A stretch of DNA of 46,045 nucleotides from SMAG-U1939 sp035763125 (GTDB lineage: Bacteria; Chloroflexota; Ktedonobacteria; Ktedonobacterales; JADMIN01), in assembly GCA_035763125.1 (NCBI GenBank), contig DASUBU010000273.1, forward strand, positions 1 through 46,045. The letters are read 5' to 3'. A program made the position numbers and the translations under genes. The notes under the pieces are model-generated. The model was not told the origin of the DNA. It saw only the letters and a program-made list of their open reading frames with translations, and ran no database searches. The first letter of the stretch is position 1; every line of letters starts with the position of its first letter. Shown here one piece after another: positions 39,524-46,045 of the stretch.

Positions 39524-39653
39524 CCAGCCTCCCGCTGCGACCGACTCCCCCTGATCGGTCTTCACACTCGCCCCACATTATACGCTGTGGGTGTCACACG
39601 GGGAATGTGGTCATGCTCACTCTCGCGCCCCACCACAACGATTCCGCCCCGCC

Positions 39654-39689
39654 GTAGGGGTGACGTACGCCTCACGCCTCACGCCTCAC
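39654..39689. repeat. Degenerate palindromic repeat copy G with three GCCTCAC units
   Basis: GTAGGGGTGACGTAC starts like the GTAGGGGCGATGCAT repeat and has a GTGA/TCAC dyad. It runs into three tandem copies of GCCTCAC (39669-39689) that overlap the 3' end of the TPR remnant. Confidence 0.45.
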
Positions 39690-39990
39690 GCAGCGCCCGC
39701 TGCTCCGCCTCCTGCGCCTCCGCATCCCGGCCTGCCCGGCGCAGATCAACCGCCTTAGTCGTGCAGGTCACGATGTAACGCGAACGAATCGCCAGCGCAC
39801 GGTCATAGGCGGCGACGGCCTCCCCCAGTTGCTGGCAGCTATAGAGGCAACGGCCATGTTGTTGCAGGACGCGGCATCGATGGGCGTGATAGTGAGTGCA
39901 TGCTCGTAGGCGACGACACCGCCGAGGTGGCACCCGCGCACCGCCAACTCCCGGCGCGCGAGAGCGCTGCCAGTGAATACGATCTAATGA
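39679..39990 (-). pseudogene. TPR-repeat protein remnant with a frameshift
   Basis: One minus frame reads 'ALARRELAVRGCHLGGVVAYEHALTI' then 'DAASCNNMA'. The next, after a shift at about 39845-39860, reads 'CLYSCQQLGEAVAAYDRALAIRSRY' then 'TKAVDLRRAGRDAEAQEAEQRAL' and ends at 39679. Joined, these are consecutive tetratricopeptide repeats (A-x-x-x-Y-x-x-A-L-x-I). An in-frame TAG cuts the 5' end near 39990. Such repeats often accompany Ser/Thr kinases, so it may once have belonged with the kinase gene next door. Confidence 0.6.
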
Positions 39991-40091
39991 TGTCCCCTCG
40001 TCCGCGCCGAGCCAGCCGCATCGCTCATCTGAACGGAGTCTTGCCAAATTTCTAAACGGACAAGGGACGTGCTGCGATCAGTGCTGGCGGT

Positions 40092-42350
40092 TCAGGCATC
40101 GGTGTCTAGCGGCAGCGTGAACCAGAAGGTTGCGCCATGGCCCACCTCGCTCTCAACGCCCACCTGTCCGCCGTGGCGCTCGACAATGGTCTTGCAGATA
40201 TGCAGGCCCAGTCCCAGGCCGACGCCCGATCCCGACTGCACTTCAACGCCCGCTGCGCGGTGGAACAGCTCCCAGATCCGAGGTTGCTCCTCGGGCCGCA
40301 AGCCAGGGCCGTAATCGCGCACGGTGACGCGCGCCAAGCCACCCTGCACGCTCAAGCGTACCTCTACGGGCTGGTCCTCGCGCGAATACTTCAACGCGTT
40401 GGTCAGATAGTTCGTGACCACCTGTCCGACACGGTCGGCGTCCGCCGTCACCAGCGCCGCGGCATCCCCAGACAGCGCCAGAGCAATGCTGCGCTGCGGA
40501 TGTGCCTGACGCTGCTCCTCCACCGTCTGGCGAACGATCCCGGCCAGGTCGCAGGTCTGCAGGCGAAGCTCCAACGCACCAGCCTTCGTGCGGGAGGCAT
40601 CCACCAGATCACTGACGAGCCGGCTGAGCTGCCACCCCTGCCGGTCCATCTGCTCTAGCATCGTGCTCACCATGTGTAGCTGACTGGCGAGGTTCTCTTG
40701 TGTTGCGCCCTCACCTGCCGCGCGCGCAAGCCGCCGTGCAAGCACCTGCAGGTTGCCCAACAGGCTCGTCAGCGGGGTCCGCAGCTCATGGCCGGCGATG
40801 CTCAGAAACTCATCCATCCGCCGGTTCGCCTCCAGCAGCGCCAGCGCCTTGGCGCGCGCATCCTCGCGCTCCTGCAGCAGCCGATCGCGCTCGACGATCA
40901 GCGCCGCCAGTTGCCCGACGGCTCCCGCCAGTGCAAGCTCATCGTCTGTATAGGCGTGTGGCTCGTGCTCATAGCCCAGAGCCAGCGCGCCCACTAGTTG
41001 GTCACCCAGCCGCAGCGGCACGGCCAGCGCCACGGGACCACCCTTCGCCACACCGCGCAGTGGCTGCCGCTCCAGATCGAGCTGCACCGCCTCGCCCACT
41101 CTCAGCGCCTGCATGCGCTCGGTCCCGATAAACTCGGTCATGCTCCGGTCCTGTAGGCCTGTGCACCAGGCTGCCACCTGCTCCAGAGGCATACCAGCCG
41201 CCGCCAGCGGATGCATGATGTCGCTACCCACCTTCAGCGCGACAAGGCCGACACGCTGGCACCCCAAGACGTGCCGGGCTGACTCGGCCAACCGCTGCAC
41301 CACCGGATTCAGCGCGGGCGTCGCGGCGCGGCCCATTCCAGGGAGCGATACGGTAGTCGAGTCAGTGACGGCGGGAGAGGGTAGAGCAACCAGCGTCTCG
41401 GCCATCTGCAGCAGGGCCTGCAACACGTCCTGGGTGCGCCGCTCCAGCCGGCGGCGCTCCGTCACATCGCGCAGGACGATGACACCGCCCACAATCTGCC
41501 CTTGCCGATCACGCACAGGCGCACCACTGACATTGAACAGCACCTCACGCCCCGCGCCTGCATAAGCATGCATGTCGATCGCCTGGTCGCCGGTGAGTAT
41601 CTCGCCGCGCAGCACGCGCGCGGACACCCACTGGTCAGGCGGGAGAGATTGGCCGTGCACGTCTGCAAGCCTAAGCTGCTGTCGTCCCGCTTCGAGTGTC
41701 GGATGCGGCCCTCCGAAATCACGGGTCGCCCGGTTCGCCTGCCGGACGTGGCCGGAAGTGTCGAAGACGACAATGAGGTCGGTGATTGCCTCGAAGATCG
41801 CGGCGAGGTCGCTGGCCTGCTGCTGGCTCTCCGATGTCTGTGCTGCGGCCCGCTCTCGCGTCTGCTCGGCCGGGTCGAGCTGCTCTGCCAGCCGCTTGCG
41901 TTCGGTGATGTCCTCGATGGTGGCGACGACGTATGCGGGCGTGCCAGATGCGGCACGGTGCAGCGCCATGTTGGCACGCCCCCAAATCACAGCACCATCT
42001 TGCCGGCGAAAGCGCTGCTCCAGGCGGAATGTCGGCGTCTCGCCGGCAAGGAGACGGCGGACGTGGGCCAGCGTCTCCTCCACATCATCGGGATGGATAA
42101 TGTCCCGAAAAGTGAGGCCGAGCAGCGCCGCGTGGGGGTAGCCCGTAAGCTGGCAGAGCGCTGGGTTGACGTAGCGAAAGCGGCCATCCAGGTCTGTGTG
42201 GCAGATACCCACCTCGGCAAGCTCTGCGGTCGCGCGGAAAGCGCCCGCAGCATCCTCGGCGGCGTGTGTCGCCAGCCGTACTCGGCCTCTGCGCGGCTGG
42301 ACTTCCATCTGGTGGGGCGTTGCGCCGTTCCGGTCGTGTTCCTTGACCAT
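40092..42350 (-). CDS. Soluble PAS-PAS-GAF sensor histidine kinase
   Basis: A 752-residue protein. The start MVKEHDRNGATPHQ has GGAGGGGGG upstream. PAS-PAC 1 lies at about 40-160 ('VGICHTDLDGRFRYVNPALCQLTGY', 'VATIEDITERKRL') and PAS-PAC 2 at about 180-310 ('AITDLIVVFDTSGHVRQANRA', 'IVLRDVTERRRLE'). A GAF domain follows at about 350-500 ('ALAVPLRLGDQLVGALALGYE'). HisKA has His521 in 'SIAGHELRTPLTSLLG', and HATPase_c has 'YLTNALKYS', 'DYGPGLRP' and 'GLGLGLHI'. No membrane helix and no adjacent response regulator, so its partner is an orphan elsewhere. Confidence 0.92.
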   Translation of the reverse strand: MVKEHDRNGATPHQMEVQPRRGRVRLATHAAEDAAGAFRATAELAEVGICHTDLDGRFRYVNPALCQLTGYPHAALLGLTFRDIIHPDDVEETLAHVRRLLAGETPTFRLEQRFRRQDGAVIWGRANMALHRAASGTPAYVVATIEDITERKRLAEQLDPAEQTRERAAAQTSESQQQASDLAAIFEAITDLIVVFDTSGHVRQANRATRDFGGPHPTLEAGRQQLRLADVHGQSLPPDQWVSARVLRGEILTGDQAIDMHAYAGAGREVLFNVSGAPVRDRQGQIVGGVIVLRDVTERRRLERRTQDVLQALLQMAETLVALPSPAVTDSTTVSLPGMGRAATPALNPVVQRLAESARHVLGCQRVGLVALKVGSDIMHPLAAAGMPLEQVAAWCTGLQDRSMTEFIGTERMQALRVGEAVQLDLERQPLRGVAKGGPVALAVPLRLGDQLVGALALGYEHEPHAYTDDELALAGAVGQLAALIVERDRLLQEREDARAKALALLEANRRMDEFLSIAGHELRTPLTSLLGNLQVLARRLARAAGEGATQENLASQLHMVSTMLEQMDRQGWQLSRLVSDLVDASRTKAGALELRLQTCDLAGIVRQTVEEQRQAHPQRSIALALSGDAAALVTADADRVGQVVTNYLTNALKYSREDQPVEVRLSVQGGLARVTVRDYGPGLRPEEQPRIWELFHRAAGVEVQSGSGVGLGLGLHICKTIVERHGGQVGVESEVGHGATFWFTLPLDTDA

Positions 42351-42725
42351 GCCTACCCCCCTCCTCCGTCTCCGTGCCCGCCTGGCATATCCGGCACAGT
42401 GTGCAGAGGCGTACGTGTCCGGGGAGTATATCACACTCAGCAGCCTCATCTGTACAACATTTCAGGGCGATGCCCGCCATGACGATGCGGGCCACCACGG
42501 GGTCTCCTCCCACATCCAGCCTGCTACCCCTCGAAGTCGCCTCCATCGCCACCTGCCTCCAACACGCTATCATTTGCTGAAGGCTCACCCATAACCACCA
42601 GCATGCTATACCAGTGGTGCCACTCGCATGGCTGGTTCGCGTACGCATGGCGAGCGAGCCTGTGCTACACTGAAGAATAGACTCAGGCATGTGGGATGGC
42701 CGCTGGCCGCCGGGAGGGTGCGCAG
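42351..42725. other. Gene-free divergent gap between the histidine kinase and the htrA-like gene
   Basis: About 375 bases. It is relatively AT-richer near 42425-42470 and 42555-42600. A TGCTACACT extended -10-like element lies at 42663-42671, upstream of the protease start. No RNA gene or strong hairpin recognised. Confidence 0.5.
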
Positions 42726-43769
42726 ATGGGGTGGTTTCGGCGCTCGGACGATCAACAGATGAGCGGTCAGGTGGGAGGCCCGGTGGCGGTGGAAGACACC
42801 GAGGCACTGGACGCCTACTCGCGCAGCGTGATCGCAGTGGTCAAGAAGGTCGGGCCGGCGGTGGTGCAGATTGGCGTGACCAAGGCCATCGCGGAGCGGG
42901 GGATGGGCGGCGTGCTGCGGCGCGAGGCACAGGGCGCTGGCAGTGGCGTGATCTTCACCCCCGATGGCTACATCTTGACCAACAGCCATGTCGTAGACGG
43001 CGCGCGCAAGATCGTCGTGACGCTCGCCGATGGCACCGATCTGCCGGGGCAGCTGGTGGGCGAGGATCCAGAGACCGATGTCGCCGTGGTGCGCGCGGGC
43101 AGTTCGAGCACGACCCTGCCCACGGCCACGCTGGGCGACTCGGATAAGCTCCAGGTGGGGCAGCTCGTGATCGCCATCGGCAGCCCGGCCGGCCTGCAAA
43201 GCACCGTGACCACCGGCATCGTCAGCGCGCTCCACCGCACGCTGCCCGGCTATGGTGGCCGGCTAATCGAGGATATCATCCAGACCGACGCGCCGATCAA
43301 TCCCGGCAACTCCGGCGGCCCGCTGGTCAACTCGCGTGGCGAGGTGATCGGCATCAACGTAGCGGTCTTGCAGATGACGCAGGGCCTCTCGTTCTCGATT
43401 CCCGTCAACACCGTGCACTGGGTGGCCGGCGCGCTGATGAAGGACGGCAAAGTGCGGCGGCCACGAATCGGGGTTGCCGGTCAGGAGGGCTTGCTCCCGC
43501 AGTCCTTGCGCAGTCAGCTGCATATCGAGAAGCCCACCGCCGTTGAGGTGGTGCAGGTGGGGCCGGGTGGACCCGCCGAGCGAGCAGGGGTTCTGCCGGG
43601 CGACGTGATCTACAAGATGGATGACCAGGCCATCGCCACCGTGGACGACATCCGCCGCCATCTGGAGCGTCTAGCCGAAGGCACGCCGGTGCGCATCTCG
43701 CTGCTGCGCGCCACACCCACCGGCATCCAGGGGCTGACGGTGGTGATGCCTGTGCACCTCCCGCGCTGA
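42726..43769 (+). CDS. HtrA/DegP-type trypsin-like serine protease with PDZ domain, no signal peptide
   Basis: A 347-residue protein. The start MGWFRRSDDQQMSGQ has GGGAGGG 7 bases upstream. The catalytic triad is complete: His88 in 'TNSHVV', Asp118 in 'PETDVAVV' and Ser196 in 'NPGNSGGPL'. One PDZ domain (about 250-345; 'VEVVQVGPGGPAERAGVLPGDVIYKM') follows. The N-terminus is hydrophilic with no signal peptide or anchor, so it seems cytoplasmic, unlike most HtrA proteases. A GC hairpin (CCCGCGC-TGA-GCGCGGG) spans the stop codon at 43760-43776. It is convergent with purL. Confidence 0.92.
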   Translation: MGWFRRSDDQQMSGQVGGPVAVEDTEALDAYSRSVIAVVKKVGPAVVQIGVTKAIAERGMGGVLRREAQGAGSGVIFTPDGYILTNSHVVDGARKIVVTLADGTDLPGQLVGEDPETDVAVVRAGSSSTTLPTATLGDSDKLQVGQLVIAIGSPAGLQSTVTTGIVSALHRTLPGYGGRLIEDIIQTDAPINPGNSGGPLVNSRGEVIGINVAVLQMTQGLSFSIPVNTVHWVAGALMKDGKVRRPRIGVAGQEGLLPQSLRSQLHIEKPTAVEVVQVGPGGPAERAGVLPGDVIYKMDDQAIATVDDIRRHLERLAEGTPVRISLLRATPTGIQGLTVVMPVHLPR

Positions 43770-43776
43770 GCGCGGG
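43760..43776. terminator. Hairpin over the protease stop codon
   Basis: Perfect 7-base arms CCCGCGC and GCGCGGG with the TGA stop as the loop, between convergent htrA-like and purL genes. No T tract; a weak terminator candidate for either strand. Confidence 0.35.
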
Positions 43777-43801
43777 AACTGCCTCTCGCGCTCGCTGGCG
43801 A

Positions 43802-46045
43802 TCACTCCGCGCTCGCGACAGTGTCGCCTTCCAGCGCGGCGGCCAGCCCACCTCGCCAGGCCGCGTAAAGCTCGGCCACCGGCACGTCGAGCAGTGGCGG
43901 CAGGCTGAGGCGATCGCCGCCAACCGTGCCCAGCCGCATGACGGGAATGCCGGCGGCCTCTGCGCGGGCAATGAGCGCGTCGGCGTCCTTGGGGGCGGCT
44001 GAGACGACGATGCGCGAGGGCGCCTCGCCGAAGAGCAGGCCCGCGACCGCCAGCGCATCATCTGTATCGGCCGCGGCAAGCGCCCGCGCCTCGCCGTGCA
44101 GGCCCAGCCCCGACCACAGCGCGCACTCCGCCAGGGCGACCGCCAGCCCGCCGTCCGAGCAGTCGTGCGCCGAGAGAACGAGTCCGGCGGTGATGGCGTC
44201 GAGCAGGCAGCGCTGGAGCGCGCGCTCGCGGTCGAGATCGAGCCGCGACGGGCGGCCCGCGACGACGCCGTGCAGCGCGGCCAGATATGTGCTGCCACCC
44301 AGGTCCGCGGGATCGGCGGCGAGATCGCCGAGCAGCAGCACGACGTCACCGACCGCCTGGAAGGCGCTCGGCGTGGGTGGACGGTCCTCGATCAGGCCGA
44401 GCATGCCGACGACCGGCGTGGGGTAGATCGCCTGGCCGAACGACTCATTGTAGAGGCTGACGTTGCCGGAAATGACCGGCGTTTCGAGCGTGCGAGCGGC
44501 GGCGGCCATGCCGCTGATGGCTTGTTCGAGCTGGTAGTAGATCTCCGGCTTCTCAGGATTGCCGAAGTTGAGGCAGTTGGTCAGCGCGAGCGGGGTCGCG
44601 CCAGCGCAGACGACGTTGCGCGCGGCCTCCGCCACCGCCAGCGCGCCGCCGTTGTAGGGGTCGAGGTAGGTCAGGCGGCCGTTGCCGTCGGTGCAGACGG
44701 CAATCGCCTTGCCCGTGTCACGGTCCGCGGCTTCGTCGCGCACGCGCACCACGGCGGCATCGGAGCCTGGGCCGAGCAGTGTGTTGGTGCCGACCATCGT
44801 GTCGTAGGTGCGATAGACGTCCTCGCGGGCGCAGAGATCAGGGGCGGCGAGCAGCCGCAGCAGCGCCTCGCCCTGCGCGGGCAGCGCAGCGGCGAGCGCG
44901 GCGTAGTCGAACGCCCAGAGCCGCTCCAGCTCGGCTGGCTGGACACCCTCGCGGATGTAGGCTGGCACCTCATCTGTCAGCAGGCGCGTGGGCACCTCGG
45001 CCACCACGGCCGCGCCTTCCTTCACGCGGATCACCGGCTCGGCGATGACGTGGCCGATGACCTCCGAGTGCAGCTCCCAGCGGTCGAAGAGCGCGCGCAC
45101 ATCGGCCTCGTGGCCGGATTTGGCGATCACCAGCATGCGCTCCTGGCTCTCGGAGAGCATCATTTCGTAGGGTGTCATGCCCGACTCGCGGCGCGGCGCC
45201 TTCAGCACGTCCAGCTCGATGCCGGCGTGCCCCTTGTGCGCGCTCTCGACCGATGAGCTGGTCAGCCCGGCGGCGCCCAGATCCTGCATGCCGACGATCC
45301 AGCCCTTATCGCGCAGCTCCAGGCAGGCCTCCATCAGCAGCTTCTCGGTGAACGGATCGCCCACCTGCACAGCGGGGCGCCGCTCCTCCGAGGCCTCGTC
45401 CAGCTCGACCGAGGCGAAGGTCGCGCCGTGGATGCCGTCGCGGCCGGTGCTGGCGCCGACCAGCAGGACCGGGTTGCCGGGGCCTTCGGCGCGCGCGGGG
45501 ATCAGCTGGCCCAGCTCGATCAGCCCGACGCACATCGCGTTGACAAGCGGATTGCCGGAGTAGGTCGCGTCGAAGTAGACCTCGCCGCCGACGGTCGGGA
45601 TGCCCAGGCAGTTGCCATAGCCACCGATGCCGCCAACGATGCCATGAAACAGGTGGCGGTTGCGCGGCTCGCCGAGCGGACCGAAGCGCAGGGAGTCGAG
45701 CAGGGCGACGGGTCGCGCGCCCATCGTGAAGATGTCGCGCACGATGCCGCCGACGCCGGTGGCGGCGCCCTGGTACGGCTCGATGGCGCTGGGATGGTTG
45801 TGGCTCTCGATCTTCATCACCACCGCCAGCCCGCCGCCGATATCCACCGCGCCGGCGTTCTCCTCGCCCGCCTTCAGCAGCACGCGTGGGCCGCTGGTGG
45901 GGAAGCGCTTCAAGAGCGGGCGGCTGTTTTTGTAGCCGCAGTGCTCGCTCCACATGGCGCCGAAGAGGCCCAGCTCGACGTGGTTGGGGGCGCGACCCAG
46001 CAGTGCGGCGATGCGGCCGTATTCCTCGCGGGTCAGCGCGACCTC
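43802..46045 (-). CDS. purL: Phosphoribosylformylglycinamidine synthase subunit PurL (5' end beyond the window)
   Basis: An open frame of 747 residues runs from the stop at 43802 through the right edge. It begins inside 'EVALTREEYGRIAALLGRAPN', so only a short N-terminal piece is missing. Small-type PurL hallmarks are 'GLFGAMWSEHCGYKNSRP', 'KIESHNHPSAIEPYQGAATGVGGI', 'DLGAAGLTSSSVE', 'NCLNFGNPEKPEIY' and 'HDCSDGGLAVALAECAL'. It converts FGAR to FGAM with ATP and ammonia in purine synthesis, together with PurQ and PurS, which are not in the window. Confidence 0.96.
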   Translation of the reverse strand, partial: EVALTREEYGRIAALLGRAPNHVELGLFGAMWSEHCGYKNSRPLLKRFPTSGPRVLLKAGEENAGAVDIGGGLAVVMKIESHNHPSAIEPYQGAATGVGGIVRDIFTMGARPVALLDSLRFGPLGEPRNRHLFHGIVGGIGGYGNCLGIPTVGGEVYFDATYSGNPLVNAMCVGLIELGQLIPARAEGPGNPVLLVGASTGRDGIHGATFASVELDEASEERRPAVQVGDPFTEKLLMEACLELRDKGWIVGMQDLGAAGLTSSSVESAHKGHAGIELDVLKAPRRESGMTPYEMMLSESQERMLVIAKSGHEADVRALFDRWELHSEVIGHVIAEPVIRVKEGAAVVAEVPTRLLTDEVPAYIREGVQPAELERLWAFDYAALAAALPAQGEALLRLLAAPDLCAREDVYRTYDTMVGTNTLLGPGSDAAVVRVRDEAADRDTGKAIAVCTDGNGRLTYLDPYNGGALAVAEAARNVVCAGATPLALTNCLNFGNPEKPEIYYQLEQAISGMAAAARTLETPVISGNVSLYNESFGQAIYPTPVVGMLGLIEDRPPTPSAFQAVGDVVLLLGDLAADPADLGGSTYLAALHGVVAGRPSRLDLDRERALQRCLLDAITAGLVLSAHDCSDGGLAVALAECALWSGLGLHGEARALAAADTDDALAVAGLLFGEAPSRIVVSAAPKDADALIARAEAAGIPVMRLGTVGGDRLSLPPLLDVPVAELYAAWRGGLAAALEGDTVASAE

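Noticed and set aside
39669..39689. Three GCCTCAC units as a possible CRISPR or satellite array
   Set aside because: Units are only 7 bases without spacers. It is a minor tandem duplication.
44096..45256. Plus-strand open frame of 386 residues
   Set aside because: It is antisense to purL and made of His/Arg/Ala-rich shadow sequence.

Overview
The window is strongly GC-rich bacterial chromosome with short intergenic gaps, genes on both strands, GTG/TTG starts alongside ATG, and good Shine-Dalgarno sites. No rRNA, CRISPR array, prophage or intact insertion sequence is visible. The gene families suggest a member of the Chloroflexota or a close terrabacterial relative: a response-regulator/thioredoxin-reductase fusion, a soluble Ser/Thr kinase with zinc ribbon and FHA domain, an integrase-like protein with a 'GLKKEE' box, PKD-domain surface proteins and a Gram-positive-type DgkA. 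This assignment is an inference; no marker gene in the window settles it.

Layout. 1-4.4 kb: start of a response-regulator/thioredoxin-reductase fusion (runs off the left edge), a decayed gene, a GNAT acetyltransferase, an alpha/beta hydrolase and a VOC protein (all minus), then an AhpD-like pair (plus). 4.5-8.1 kb: two translationally coupled ABC exporter half-transporters forming a heterodimer with one degenerate ATP site. 8.4-12.2 kb: an SRPBCC protein, a hypothetical protein and a PAS histidine kinase/OmpR-type regulator pair. 12.6-15.5 kb: a three-PKD-domain surface protein, ybeY with a large acidic insertion, and dgkA. 15.5-20.7 kb (minus): cmk-plsC, a thioesterase, a small PRC/DUF2171-like protein, and an ECF sigma factor coupled to a membrane protein with a large extracellular propeller-like region. 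20.9-24.9 kb: GNAT, an MBL-fold hydrolase with its TetR regulator and an AT-rich operator, a DUF433/DUF5615 toxin-antitoxin pair, and a glycosyltransferase. 25-28.5 kb: tRNA-His with a clear promoter, an anchored thioredoxin-like protein, an anchored GH113-like protein and a degenerate tyrosine recombinase. 28.7-35.4 kb: tex with a terminator, a CaCA-type cation exchanger, two small proteins and a DHA2-type MFS exporter. 35.4-36.1 kb: a scar holding a LuxR fragment with an in-frame nonsense codon, joined to the 3' end of a beta-helix protein gene. 36.2-46 kb: a cupin, a small exported His/Gly-rich protein, a DinB protein, the FHA Ser/Thr kinase, a TPR remnant, a multi-PAS/GAF histidine kinase, an HtrA-type protease without signal peptide, and purL running off the right edge.

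How it fits together. Housekeeping functions (purL, cmk-plsC, ybeY-dgkA, tex, tRNA-His) are mixed with signalling (two histidine kinases, one response regulator, one Ser/Thr kinase, one ECF sigma/anti-sigma pair, one TetR) and small-molecule defence or redox genes. The least conventional features are the sigma/anti-sigma propeller pair, the ybeY insertion that contains a translated copy of a dispersed palindromic repeat, the coherent asymmetry of the ABC pair, and the LuxR/beta-helix junction.
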